Assembly: GCA_021604925.1 (NCBI GenBank) | Contig: BQJX01000001.1 | Span: 1-36,704, forward strand | Reading direction: 5' to 3' | DNA: 36,704 bases | DNA from: Gemmatimonadota bacterium | Lineage (GTDB): Bacteria > ARS69 | Part shown: piece by piece, positions 22,882-31,551 of the stretch | Position numbering within the stretch: the first letter of the stretch is position 1 | Layout: each line of letters begins with the position of its first letter | Notes under the pieces: model-generated | Told to the model about the DNA's origin: nothing | The model's input: only the letters and a program-made list of their open reading frames with translations | The model's database searches: none | Made by a program: the position numbers and the translations under genes

Positions 22882-23328
22882 ATGAAGAGAACGACGATCC
22901 GGAACTGGCTTGTTGCCGCAGCACTGGTTTTACTGGGCAGCGACAACCTGACGGCGAATCCAACTCGAGAGGAGCGATCCAACGTGCGTGTCCACTATCT
23001 GGAGATCGTGTGTGCCGATGTGGTCGCTCAGTGTGCGGCGCTGGAGCGAGTGCATGGGCTTTCCTTCGGATCGAGTGTTCCCGATCTTGGGCAGGCCCGG
23101 GTCGCGGAGGCTCTGGATGGGAGCTGGATCGGAGTGCGCGCACCGCTGGCGGAGCACGAGCAGCCGATCATCCGGTCGTACCTGGAAGTGGACGACATCG
23201 CGAAAGCGGTTGCCGACGCGGAGGAAGCAGGCGCGGTCGTCGCGTACCCTCCCACCCGGCAGGGCGATACCGGCACCTGGGCGATCTATATCCTGGGCGG
23301 CGTCCAGATCGGCCTCTGGCAGGAGTAG
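22882..23328 (+). CDS. Exported single-domain VOC protein
   Basis: This 148-aa protein starts at ATG 22882 with GGGAGG upstream. A signal peptide (MKRTTIRNWLVAAALVLLGS) precedes the fold: NVRVHYLEIVCADVVAQCAA, LGQARVAEALDGSWIGVRAP, YLEVDDIAKAVADAEEAGAV and the last strand WAIYILGGVQIGLWQE. That is one betaalphabetabetabeta pair, so it must dimerise. It follows another exported VOC gene, so two periplasmic small-molecule binding proteins sit side by side; whether they act together is unknown. Confidence 0.85.
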   Translation: MKRTTIRNWLVAAALVLLGSDNLTANPTREERSNVRVHYLEIVCADVVAQCAALERVHGLSFGSSVPDLGQARVAEALDGSWIGVRAPLAEHEQPIIRSYLEVDDIAKAVADAEEAGAVVAYPPTRQGDTGTWAIYILGGVQIGLWQE

Positions 23329-23376
23329 GCCGTAAGCAGCCGAAATGGAAACGGTCGGCGGATGGAGGGCAGGGCC

Positions 23377-23673
23377 ATGGATGCAGGGCTGGTCGGCGCG
23401 GTGATCGGAGGCGCGGTGGGATTGGCCGGCGGGGCTGTCGGCACCTACTTCAGTATTCGGAACACGGACGGCCCGACGGAGCGGGCCTTCATGATCAAGG
23501 TGTCCATCATCGGGTGGGTTGCGGTCTTGCTGTTCGTCGGGCTGATGGCGCTGCTTCCCGGTCCCTACCGGCACCTGTTGTGGATTCCGTACGGAGTGCT
23601 GTTGCCACTCGGTATCATCAAGACCAACCGGCAGGTGGCAAAGATTCGAGAGGCCGAGCGGCGCGCCAACTAG
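23377..23673 (+). CDS. Small membrane protein with glycine-zipper helix
   Basis: This 98-aa protein starts at ATG 23377, eight bases after GGAGGG (ATG 23362 is possible). Helix 1 is GLVGAVIGGAVGLAGGAVGT, with small residues every fourth position as in glycine zippers. Helices 2 and 3 are VSIIGWVAVLLFVGLMALLP and LLWIPYGVLLPLGI, followed by a charged tail KTNRQVAKIREAERRAN. No known family recognised. The last codons AAC-TAG are the left box of repeat H, so the repeat supplies the stop. Confidence 0.75.
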   Translation: MDAGLVGAVIGGAVGLAGGAVGTYFSIRNTDGPTERAFMIKVSIIGWVAVLLFVGLMALLPGPYRHLLWIPYGVLLPLGIIKTNRQVAKIREAERRAN

Positions 23674-23827
23674 GGTTTGCCGGAGACGAGCGCGAGGCGC
23701 ATACTGGCAGAAGCCCCGCTCGCATCGACTCGTGCCACATGGACTCGGGCTCCGCGGCGAGATGACATTCGCCATGGCTGTCGTTGCCATGCGGTGCTCG
23801 CCGCTGCAACCCTGGCCATTGGGCGGC
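23664..23827 (+). repeat. attC-like repeat with promoter-like core, copy H
   Basis: CGCCAACTAG overlaps the upstream stop; TTGCCG is at 23677-23682, a 17-bp spacer, CATACT at 23700-23705. Middle block GGGCTCCGCGGCG at about 23749, and 3' half (CATGCGGTGCTCGCCGCTGC to CATTGGGCGGCC) up to 23827. It is among the longest copies. Confidence 0.8.
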
Positions 23828-23847
23828 CACAGTAGGTACGGGAAACG

Positions 23848-25530
23848 ATGCGCCTCTTTCCACCCGAGTTCGAACCCAAACTCGCCACAGTGTTTCGCGA
23901 GGGGTACTCCGCGCAGGGCTTCACGCGAGACGCGCTCGCGGGGGTCGTGGTCGGCACGGTGGCTTTTCCGTTGGGCATCGCCTTTGCGATCGCCTCCGGC
24001 GTTCGCCCCGAACAGGGGATCTATACGGCCATCATTGCGGGGCTCGCAATCTCGCTCTTCGGCGGAAGTCGGGTCCAGATCGGGGGGCCGACCGGCGCCT
24101 TCGTCGTCCTTGTCGCCGCCATTGTCGGGGAGTTCGGGTACCAGGGCCTTGCGGTCGCGACCCTGATGGCCGGCTGCTTTCTCGCGATCATGGCGCTCGC
24201 GCGACTCGGTGACGTCATTCGTTTCATGCCGTACCCGGTCACCGTCGGATTCACGACCGGAATCGCCGTGATCATCGCGACCACCCAGGTCGGCGACGCG
24301 CTCGGGCTCGAAACCGGAGTGGTACCCGCGGACTTCCTTGCGAAGCTCTCTGCCTACGCGGCCAACATCCAAACGTTGAATGTCGGCGCCGCCGCGACCT
24401 TCCTCGGCACCGTCGCGATCATCCAGCTGTGGCCGAAGGTGACGAACCGCATACCGGGCCCAATGGTCGCGCTCGTGGCATCGACAGCGATCGTCCACAT
24501 GCTCGGCCTGAACGTCGAAACGATCCACAGTCGGTTCGGAGATGTTCCCAGCTCCTTTCCGTCATTCAGGCTGCTGGAAGTCGACTGGAACCAAATCCCC
24601 GACCTCGTCTCTCCGGCAATCACCATTGCCCTGCTCGCGGCGATCGAGTCGCTTCTCAGTGCCGTCGTTGCCGATGGCCTCATCGGCGGCCGTCACCGCT
24701 CCAACGCGGAGCTTCTCGCGCAGGGAATCGCGAACGTGGCCTCGCCGCTGTTCGGCGGAATTCCCGCCACCGGTGCGATCGCGCGCACCGCGACCAACGT
24801 GCGGAACGGTGGGCGCACCCCGATCGCCGGAATCGTTCACGCGGCCACGCTCCTTGCCATCCTCGTGTTCGCCGGGAGGTGGGCATCCCTGATCCCGATG
24901 GCGACCATGGCGGGCATCCTGGTGGTCGTCGCCTACAACATGAGCGAGTGGCACGTGTTCCTGCGGCTGCTCAGCGGGCCGCGCAGCGATGCGCTCGTCC
25001 TGCTTGCCACGTTCTTCCTGACCGTGGTGGTGGATCTGACGGTCGCCATTCAAGTGGGGGTCGTGCTGGCATCCCTCCTGTTCATGCGCCGGATGGCGGA
25101 AGTCACGGAGGTGAAGCCCATCCGCGACATCGTCGACTACGACAAGGTGGACCTGGTCGAGGACGGCACGCTGGAGGTCCCCGCGGAAGTGGATGTCTTC
25201 GAGATCAATGGCTCGTTCTGCTTCGGTGCGGCCAGCAAGTTCACGGAGACGCTACTTGCTTCCCAGGGCACGCCGACCGTCGTCATTCTTCGGATGAGAT
25301 ATGTCCTGGCGATCGACGCGACCGGGCTCCATGCACTCGAGGAGGTGGCCAACCGACTACGGCACCGCGGGGCTCATCTGCTGCTCTCGGGTCTCCACGC
25401 TCAACCGCTGGTGGCCATGGAGCGAAGTGGTGCACTCGCGCGGATCGGCGAGGATCAGTTGTTCGGCAGCTTCGCGGATGCCGTATCGCACGCGCGGCGC
25501 CTGGTAGACGAAGCCAAGAAGCATTCCTAG
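23848..25530 (+). CDS. SulP/SLC26-family anion transporter with STAS domain
   Basis: This 560-aa protein starts at ATG 23848. The membrane domain has about 12-14 helices; the family hallmark FGGSRVQIGGPTGAFVVLVA and RFMPYPVTVGFTTGIAVIIA are present, with AAIESLLSAVVADGLIGGRH in helix 8. Residues about 430-550 form a STAS domain (FEINGSFCFGAASKFTETLL, then AIDATGLHALEEV) which regulates transport. These proteins carry sulfate, bicarbonate or other anions. It is a full-length transporter carried as a single gene between repeats H and I, large for a cassette. Confidence 0.92.
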   Translation: MRLFPPEFEPKLATVFREGYSAQGFTRDALAGVVVGTVAFPLGIAFAIASGVRPEQGIYTAIIAGLAISLFGGSRVQIGGPTGAFVVLVAAIVGEFGYQGLAVATLMAGCFLAIMALARLGDVIRFMPYPVTVGFTTGIAVIIATTQVGDALGLETGVVPADFLAKLSAYAANIQTLNVGAAATFLGTVAIIQLWPKVTNRIPGPMVALVASTAIVHMLGLNVETIHSRFGDVPSSFPSFRLLEVDWNQIPDLVSPAITIALLAAIESLLSAVVADGLIGGRHRSNAELLAQGIANVASPLFGGIPATGAIARTATNVRNGGRTPIAGIVHAATLLAILVFAGRWASLIPMATMAGILVVVAYNMSEWHVFLRLLSGPRSDALVLLATFFLTVVVDLTVAIQVGVVLASLLFMRRMAEVTEVKPIRDIVDYDKVDLVEDGTLEVPAEVDVFEINGSFCFGAASKFTETLLASQGTPTVVILRMRYVLAIDATGLHALEEVANRLRHRGAHLLLSGLHAQPLVAMERSGALARIGEDQLFGSFADAVSHARRLVDEAKKHS

Positions 25531-25545
25531 CGTACGCGGATGCTC

Positions 25546-25640
25546 CTGCATTGGGATTGCAGCAGATGAGGACCGCGGCGCATACTGGGGATCCGTTGGA
25601 GGGCTCTGCACCCGGGCGGCGAGGGTCGGCTGGCGTCCGC
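25546..25640 (+). repeat. attC-like repeat with promoter-like core, copy I
   Basis: TTGCAG at 25557-25562, an 18-bp spacer, CATACT at 25581-25586. The left box is degraded (TGCATTGGGATTGC). There is no good 3' half before the start codon at 25657. Confidence 0.7.
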
Positions 25641-25656
25641 CCGCGCTGGAAGCGAG

Positions 25657-26073
25657 GTGACCGTGGTGGACGAAGCCGCATCCGAAGCGGCCCGCTTGGC
25701 CGTCGGCGAAGTCTATGCGGAGTACGCCGCGAGCATGCTTGCAGGCAGTGCGTCTCGATACGGTGCCCTGTGGACGGACGATGGTGTCCAGATGGCGCCG
25801 GACGCCATGCCCGTCGTCGGGCGGCAGGAGATCGAGCGCGGCATCGGCTTGGTGTTCGAAAGTATCGAGTTCGTGGCCTTCGAGATTCTCGTGGACGAGA
25901 TCCAGGTCGCCGGCGACTGGGGGTACTGCAGGGGAACCTTCACGAACACGGTGGTCCAGCGCGGGGCTGAGGAGTTGCACCATTCCGCCGGCAAGTTCCT
26001 GACCATCCTGGCCCGCGGCTCCGACGGATCCTGGAAGGTCCATCGGGACATGTTCAATTCCAACCCGACATGA
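25657..26073 (+). CDS. SnoaL-like/DUF4440 protein
   Basis: This 138-aa cytosolic protein starts at GTG 25657 (GTG 25663 and 25666 are alternatives). The NTF2-like fold is evident: VGEVYAEYAASMLAGSASRY, GALWTDDGVQMAPDAMPVVG, EIERGIGLVFESIEF and the closing LARGSDGSWKVHRDMFNSN. Members are isomerases or binding proteins with varied substrates. It is the last small gene before the large kinase; the 227-bp gap after it (26074-26300) has no repeat and no gene I can see. Confidence 0.88.
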   Translation: MTVVDEAASEAARLAVGEVYAEYAASMLAGSASRYGALWTDDGVQMAPDAMPVVGRQEIERGIGLVFESIEFVAFEILVDEIQVAGDWGYCRGTFTNTVVQRGAEELHHSAGKFLTILARGSDGSWKVHRDMFNSNPT

Positions 26074-26300
26074 TCAAGCCGCCCCTACCGTCCAGCTCTT
26101 CGCGACACCCGCAGGTGCAGCGCACATCGTCGGTCGAACGGGGCCGAAGCAACGCTCAACATTCCCCATCCCTAGCGGGGAGCTGGTCGGCGCCATCCGC
26201 CTGATGTCCTTGTCCGAGGCCCATTCGCGAGCGCAGCTCGGCCTCCCGAGTCCGAGTGTTTCCTGCGGACGGCAGCGCCCGTAGCTACTACCCTGTGCCC

Positions 26301-28985
26301 ATGCGTGAGAAAATCGGATCCTTCGAAATCCTCCGAGAGCTCGGCCGTGGCGGCATGGGTGTGGTGTACCTGGGCCGGGACACCCGGCTCGATCGGGAAG
26401 TGGCCATCAAGGTGCTTCCCGAGCACTTGGCCTCCGATTCGTCGCGGCTGGCGCGCTTCGAGCGCGAGGCGAAGACGCTCGCCAGCTTGAGCCATCCGAA
26501 CGTGGCCGGGATCTACGGGGTCGAGGAGCAGGACGGCTCCAAGTACCTCGTGCTCGAGTTCGTGAACGGCGAAACGCTCGCGGATCGGCTGGATCGAGGG
26601 CCGCTGCCCGTTCACGAAGCGATCGAGTGCGCGATTCAGATCAGCGCGGGGATGGCGGCCGCGCACGAAGCCGGCATGATCCACCGCGACCTCAAGCCGG
26701 CCAACATCATGGTCACGCCGGACGGCGTGGCCAAAGTCCTCGACTTCGGCCTTGCGAAGGCGGACCCCACCAGTTCGCTTTCGGGAGATTCCGCGCCGAC
26801 GGCCACTCAGCACCAGTCGCATCACTCGCCCACCATCGAAGGCGCGATCCTGGGGACCGTCGGGTACATGTCGCCGGAACAGGCGCGCGGCCGACGCATC
26901 GACAAGCGCACGGATACCTGGTCGTTCGGAGTGGTGCTCTACGAGATGCTGACCGGCACGAACCCGTTCGTCGGCGAGACGGCAAGCGACTCGATCGGGG
27001 CGATCCTGCACAAGGACTTCGACCTGAGCCGGCTTCCCGCTGACACTCCTGCCAACGTCCGCCGGGTCCTGGAGCGCTGTCTCGAGCGCGATCCGTCCAA
27101 GCGGCACCGGGACTTCGGCGACCTGGAGATCGAACTGCGCCGGGAGGAGCCCGCTTCTCCTGCCCAGGCACCTCCCGCGCCGCCCGGGCGGCGGCTGCTT
27201 GGCGTGGGAGCGGCCGGAATCGCACTGGCCACCGTCGCGGCGACCGTGACCTGGTTCGCGGCCACGCGGGTCCCGCTCGAGTCCGATCGGTCGGTCCGAA
27301 AGACCGATCTCCTTCAGGTGGAGTGGTCGGACCGGCCCGGGAGCATGAAGCCCGCGATCTCGCCGGACGGGAAGCGCGTGGCCTTCATCCTCGACGATCA
27401 GGTTCAGGTTCGGTCGCTCGACGCGTTCGAGGTCGTGCCGGTTCCGGGCACGGAAGGAGCCGAGACCGTCTTCTGGTCCGCGGACAGCCGCAACCTCGGG
27501 ATCACGACGGACGAGGGCATCTTCACCTTGTTCGGGCTCGCCGGTCGCCCGATGCCCGTGTCCGAGCTCAGGACCCAGTACTCGCAGACCTGGACTCAGG
27601 ACGGACGGATTCTCGCGTCGGTCGACGGGCAGGAGTTCGTCGGGATCGTTTCGATTCCCGAGATGGGCGGAGAAGCGCGGTTGGCGCTGGAGGCCGATCC
27701 GGAGTCGGTCGTGGACTATCACGATTTCGCGGTGATCCCGGGCACGAACGTGACCGTGGCCATCCAGCACTCGATCAACGGCGAGTCTCCGCTCGTGGCC
27801 CACGACGGAACCCGAACCGTGACGATCGCGGATTTCCCCAACCTCTTCAGCTCGGGCTGCGCGTGGTCGCCGACGGGCCACGTGTTGTTCACCGTGGGGG
27901 TGGGAACGCTTCAGGACTTGTGGGCGGTTCCCTTCTCGCCCGAGCGCATGGAACGGACGGGCGAGCCGTTTCTGGTGATGCCGAACGTGGGTGTCCCGTC
28001 GGTCGCGAACGACGGCACGATCGCGGTTCTCCGCGGCCTCAGCGACCCGCCTACGGGAAGTGAGCTCGGTTGGGTGCATCCGGACGGCGAGTTCGAGAGC
28101 ATCAGCGCGAGAGAGGACCCCGTCGCCTTTCCGGTGGCATCGCCCAACGGCAACCTGTTGGCGTTCGCCGGGGATATCACCGCGAGCTCTGCGGACGTAT
28201 GGGTTCACGACTTCGAACGAGGGTTCAGTCGGCGGATCACGAAGGACGATGAAGTTCGCATCCCGATCGCCTGGTCACCGGATGGTTCCGAGATCATGAT
28301 CCTGAGCCTGAATCTATCCGGCGAACAGGGCGTAACGACGCACTTCCACGCGGCCGATGGCAGCGGCGAGACGCGCGAGCCGATCCATGCCTTCGTTCTC
28401 GGCGTGGATCGGAGCTGGAAGTCGGCAGCCACGATCCAGTGGTCGCTCGTCAGTCGAGACACCGAGAAGGTCTCGGTCATCCAGCTGCACGATCCCTCCG
28501 CGGTCCTGAACACGATCGACACCCCGGGGCTCCCGGGGCTCGGCTTCGGGGAGCTCATCCGCGTGGCGATCAGCCCGGACGGGAACCACATGCTCTACGA
28601 GTCGTCCCGGTCCGGGCGGGAGGAGATCTACTGTGTGGAGTGGCCGACCGGTGCGGGCCTGCAGCAGGTCTCGACCGAGGGAGGGAAGGACCCCAACTGG
28701 TCAACCAACGGGTCTCGCGCGATCTTTTCGAGCAACGAGGACGGCGAGTTCCTGCAGGCCGATGCGAACCGGAACGGCCCCCTCTCCTTCTCGCGCCCTC
28801 GACGGCTCTTTCCGGACGGGGTTGATTCATCGGACCTCGCGCAACTCAGTCCGACCCACCAAGAGGGCCAACTGGTGGCGGTCCGCTCGAGCAGCGATGA
28901 GGTGCCACGGGATCCGTACTTCATCTCGATCATCGAGAACTGGCACGAGTCGTTCCGGGAACACGAGAGCGGACGTGCGCCTTGA
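26301..28985 (+). CDS. Transmembrane Ser/Thr protein kinase with beta-propeller sensor
   Basis: ATG 26301 gives 894 aa; the earlier frame adds residues unlike the family. The kinase domain (about 7-275) has GRGGMG (16-20), Lys37 in VAIKVL, Asp130 in HRDLKPAN and Asp148 in DFG, with SPEQARGRRID as the activation-loop end, so it looks catalytically complete. A hydrophobic helix near 297-319 follows a Pro/Ala-rich linker. The extracellular part (about 330-890) repeats 'ISPDGKRVAFILDD' and 'WSPDGSEIMILS' blades, a TolB/WD40-like propeller. Such receptors relay an outside signal by phosphorylation; the target is unknown. A 678-codon antisense frame over it is a composition shadow. Confidence 0.9.
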   Translation: MREKIGSFEILRELGRGGMGVVYLGRDTRLDREVAIKVLPEHLASDSSRLARFEREAKTLASLSHPNVAGIYGVEEQDGSKYLVLEFVNGETLADRLDRGPLPVHEAIECAIQISAGMAAAHEAGMIHRDLKPANIMVTPDGVAKVLDFGLAKADPTSSLSGDSAPTATQHQSHHSPTIEGAILGTVGYMSPEQARGRRIDKRTDTWSFGVVLYEMLTGTNPFVGETASDSIGAILHKDFDLSRLPADTPANVRRVLERCLERDPSKRHRDFGDLEIELRREEPASPAQAPPAPPGRRLLGVGAAGIALATVAATVTWFAATRVPLESDRSVRKTDLLQVEWSDRPGSMKPAISPDGKRVAFILDDQVQVRSLDAFEVVPVPGTEGAETVFWSADSRNLGITTDEGIFTLFGLAGRPMPVSELRTQYSQTWTQDGRILASVDGQEFVGIVSIPEMGGEARLALEADPESVVDYHDFAVIPGTNVTVAIQHSINGESPLVAHDGTRTVTIADFPNLFSSGCAWSPTGHVLFTVGVGTLQDLWAVPFSPERMERTGEPFLVMPNVGVPSVANDGTIAVLRGLSDPPTGSELGWVHPDGEFESISAREDPVAFPVASPNGNLLAFAGDITASSADVWVHDFERGFSRRITKDDEVRIPIAWSPDGSEIMILSLNLSGEQGVTTHFHAADGSGETREPIHAFVLGVDRSWKSAATIQWSLVSRDTEKVSVIQLHDPSAVLNTIDTPGLPGLGFGELIRVAISPDGNHMLYESSRSGREEIYCVEWPTGAGLQQVSTEGGKDPNWSTNGSRAIFSSNEDGEFLQADANRNGPLSFSRPRRLFPDGVDSSDLAQLSPTHQEGQLVAVRSSSDEVPRDPYFISIIENWHESFREHESGRAP

Positions 28986-29046
28986 TGGACTCGGCACGGT
29001 ACCCGCGGCGGAAGTGCAGAACGTCGGCCGGCAAGGAGGGCGGCGG

Positions 29047-29595
29047 GTGAGAGGGTCGGTGTTCGTAGGGACCAGCCTGGATGGGTTCATCGCTCGGGCG
29101 GACGGCGGCCTGGACTTTCTGCCAACGGATGACAGCGAGTCCCATGGCTTCGAGGAGTTTCTGGCCTCGGTGGACGGCCTGGTCATGGGCCGGAAGACGT
29201 ATGACTTCGTCGCAGACTCGGGCGAGTGGTTCTATGGCCGGAAGCCCGTGTTCGTCCTCACGTCACGCGATCTCGGGGAGCCGCCCGAGGGAGCGATCGT
29301 GGAGCGCGTGTCGGGCAGCCCCGAGGACGTCGCGCGATTGCTCGACGTGCGGGGCATCCGAGACGCTTACATCGATGGCGGAAGCACGGTTCAGCAGTTT
29401 CTTCGAGCGGGCCTCATTCAACGGCTGATCGTCACGCGCGTCCCCGTGCTCATCGGTTCGGGGATCTCACTCTTCGGTGCCCTTGAGGATGATATCCTCC
29501 TGCGGCACGTCGCGACCCGTCAGTTCAAGAGCGGGCTTGTCCAGAGTGAGTATGAGGTTGCGGGGCAACCCACTGGCGAGCACCGCGGCGAATAG
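29047..29595 (+). CDS. RibD_C/dihydrofolate reductase-family protein
   Basis: This 182-aa protein starts at GTG 29047, six bases after GGAGGG. N-terminal VRGSVFVGTSLDGFIARADG (S-x-D-G-x-I/A) and VDGLVMGRKTYDFV are the classical nucleotide-binding blocks, with YIDGGSTVQQFLRAGLIQRL and GSGISLFGAL closing the fold. It is the length of stand-alone dihydrofolate-reductase-like proteins of unknown substrate. A remnant of a similar gene is at 14167. The next gene starts after 67 bases. Confidence 0.9.
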   Translation: MRGSVFVGTSLDGFIARADGGLDFLPTDDSESHGFEEFLASVDGLVMGRKTYDFVADSGEWFYGRKPVFVLTSRDLGEPPEGAIVERVSGSPEDVARLLDVRGIRDAYIDGGSTVQQFLRAGLIQRLIVTRVPVLIGSGISLFGALEDDILLRHVATRQFKSGLVQSEYEVAGQPTGEHRGE

Positions 29596-29662
29596 TGAGG
29601 GACGGTCGAGTCGCCCGTCCTGCGGTTGTCGTAGCTGAACGTCACCGTTTCCGGAGGCACCC

Positions 29663-29788
29663 GTGACACTCTCCGACCGAGCCAGGGGCGTGCTGCACCA
29701 GAGGGAGTTCATGGCCGCCCTGGCCGACGACTTGCTTCGGTTGTACCGGACCAACCATCCCGCGGAAGCGGAAGGGGGCCCGGGATGA
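29663..29788 (+). CDS. Short coupled ORF, 41 aa
   Basis: GTG 29663 is preceded by GGAGG at 29652-29656 and reads VTLSDRARGVLHQREFMAAL then ADDLLRLYRTNHPAEAEGGPG. It looks like one amphipathic helix. Its TGA overlaps the ATG of the following GNAT gene (ATGA). The start signal, clean frame and coupling support a real small protein, or a leader translated to control the GNAT gene. No family recognised. Confidence 0.55.
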   Translation: MTLSDRARGVLHQREFMAALADDLLRLYRTNHPAEAEGGPG

Positions 29789-30327
29789 AGATTCGCGATC
29801 TCGAACGCGGCGAGCTCGGCGACCTCTGGTCGATCGACCGAGCGGAGCTCATCGAGAAGGTCTACCGCTGCCAGGGCACCGAGCTGGTTCTCAAGCCGGC
29901 GAATCACGACGTGCGCGGTTGGCCGGCGGGCGAACGAGAGCGCACCGGTCCGATCCTGCTCGACTGCTTCGATCGCGGGGGAACGTTCCACGGAGCGTTC
30001 GATGGCGAGACGCTGATTGGCGCGATGGTGCTCGAAAGCCGCTTCATCGGACGAGAGAAGGACCAGCTCCAGCTGACGTTCCTTCACGTCAGCCGACGCT
30101 ACCGAAAGACGGGGCTGGGGTGCCTGCTCTTCAGGCGGGCGGTTCAGCGCGCCCGAGAACTCGGAGCGCGCCGACTGTACATCTCCGCCACTTCATCCGA
30201 GAACACGGTGGGGTTCTACCTTCGTCGGGGTTGCCGCGTGACGGAGGATGTCGACGCCGCCCTGTTCGAGCTGGAGCCCGAAGACATCCATCTGGAGTTC
30301 GACATTCCGGTTGGAGTGGGCGAGTAG
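29785..30327 (+). CDS. GNAT family N-acetyltransferase
   Basis: This 180-aa protein starts at ATG 29785, overlapping the small upstream ORF. Motif A is LTFLHVSRRYRKTGLGCLLF, with the RKTGLG acetyl-CoA loop; motif B is SSENTVGFYLRRGCRVTE. The N-terminal region (MKIRDLERGELGDLWSIDRA) and the C-terminal EPEDIHLEFDI belong to a family of GNATs near aminoglycoside- or amine-modifying enzymes. The substrate is unknown. Confidence 0.9.
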   Translation: MKIRDLERGELGDLWSIDRAELIEKVYRCQGTELVLKPANHDVRGWPAGERERTGPILLDCFDRGGTFHGAFDGETLIGAMVLESRFIGREKDQLQLTFLHVSRRYRKTGLGCLLFRRAVQRARELGARRLYISATSSENTVGFYLRRGCRVTEDVDAALFELEPEDIHLEFDIPVGVGE

Positions 30328-30413
30328 GGGGGGCGTGCCTCCCAGGTCGCCCGCTCCCCCGGTGCTCACAGCTGAAACTCAATGCCGCCAGGCCGACAGG
30401 AGTGTCGAGGTCG

Positions 30414-31049
30414 ATGAAAGCAACTCCGAAGTCGAAGATTCGCGATCTCTACGACTCGACGGCGGACTCGTACGCCCGGATGATGGACACGGAGATCGAC
30501 CTGCCACTGTACTCCGACGTTCTCGGTCGCCTCGCAGAGCGGATCACTGCGATCCGCGGTCCGGTCCTGGACACGTCCTGCGGATCGGGTCACATGTTGT
30601 TTCGGTACCGTGAACAGTACGACCCGGAGCGATCGGTCGTCGGTGTGGACCTCTCCCCCCGCATGGTCTCCCTTGCGAGACGCAAGTTGGGGTCCCAGGC
30701 AGAGATCCTGGTGGGCGACATGCGTGACCTGGGGCGGATCGAAACCGCTTCCTCCGCCGCAGTGCTGAGCTTCTTTGCGCTGCACCATCTCGATCCTGCC
30801 GATATCGTGCTGGCCCTTGAGGAGTGGCGACGCATCCTGCGCGCGGGCGGTCAACTCGTGCTGGCCACCTGGGAAGGAACCGGTGCCATCGACTATGGAG
30901 GAGACTCGGATGTCGTGGCGCTGCGATACCGCGAACGAGAGATCCGGGATTGGGTAGGGGCGGCCGGGTTCTCGGTGAGCCGATGTGTCGTGGAGCCCGT
31001 GGAGGGATTCCCCATGGACGCCGTGTACCTGGAAGGGACTCAAGAGTAG
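30414..31049 (+). CDS. SAM-dependent class I methyltransferase
   Basis: This 211-aa protein starts at ATG 30414 with GAGG five bases upstream. Motif I is VLDTSCGSGHMLFRY, followed by SVVGVDLSPRMVSLARRK, GDMRDLGRIE and the SAM-site strand AVLSFFALHHLDPADIVLAL; IRDWVGAAGFSVSRCVVE closes the fold. It is compact but complete. The acceptor molecule is unknown. It is 86 bases downstream of a GNAT gene and could be on the same transcript. Confidence 0.88.
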   Translation: MKATPKSKIRDLYDSTADSYARMMDTEIDLPLYSDVLGRLAERITAIRGPVLDTSCGSGHMLFRYREQYDPERSVVGVDLSPRMVSLARRKLGSQAEILVGDMRDLGRIETASSAAVLSFFALHHLDPADIVLALEEWRRILRAGGQLVLATWEGTGAIDYGGDSDVVALRYREREIRDWVGAAGFSVSRCVVEPVEGFPMDAVYLEGTQE

Positions 31050-31101
31050 CGATCAGGCGTTCGATCGAGCGTCGACGGGTGACGCCTGCTCTGGTGGCCC
31101 G

Positions 31102-31551
31102 TCAGCGCCACATCCCCCGCGCAATCGCCGTGGCCAGGCAAACGATGACCACCACGATCCCCGCCTGCGCGTGACTGATTCGCGCAAGGGCGCGGGCGGC
31201 TGACGTGTCCGGCGAACCGCCCTTGGCCAGCTTCTTCCGCCAGCCTATCAGCACGACCATCGGCCACACCTCCAGCGCCAGGATGAGCCCTACGAGGCCG
31301 AGCTTCGCGTGGAAGAGTCCGGTGGTCAGGTAGAACTCCGTGCCCTTTTCGATGGAGGAGAAGGCGCGGATCAGGCCCGTGGCAATCCAGAGGAAGCCCG
31401 CCAGGCCCCACAGCGCATCCGTGAGGAACACGCGGCGGAAGCCCGCGTCATCCAGCGTTCCCTTCAGCGCACGGGCGCGCGCGTACGCCGCCCCCAGGCC
31501 GATGCCGAGGGCGAGCAGATGCAATGTCGCAAGGATCCATCGGAGTTCCAT
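31102..31551 (-). CDS. DUF2214 family integral membrane protein
   Basis: This 149-aa minus-strand protein starts at ATG 31551-31549. It has four membrane helices: ELRWILATLHLLALGIGLGA, TDALWGLAGFLWIATGLIRA, GLFHAKLGLVGLILALEVWP and AQAGIVVVIVCLATAIA. DUF2214 proteins have no known function; some carry conserved histidines in the first and third helices, both present here (ATLHLL, GLFHAK). It converges with the methyltransferase and diverges from the Coq4-like gene, whose longest frame overlaps its start. Confidence 0.85.
   Translation of the reverse strand: MELRWILATLHLLALGIGLGAAYARARALKGTLDDAGFRRVFLTDALWGLAGFLWIATGLIRAFSSIEKGTEFYLTTGLFHAKLGLVGLILALEVWPMVVLIGWRKKLAKGGSPDTSAARALARISHAQAGIVVVIVCLATAIARGMWR

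Noticed and set aside
22930..24528. A 532-codon minus-strand frame across the VOC, small membrane and SulP genes.
   Set aside because: It runs through three well-supported plus-strand genes and a repeat, and its protein is low-complexity and His/Asp/Arg-rich.
26172..28208. A 678-codon open frame on the minus strand opposite the kinase gene.
   Set aside because: Its product is Arg/His/Asp-rich without any domain, and the plus strand carries a complete kinase and propeller. It is a third-position GC shadow.
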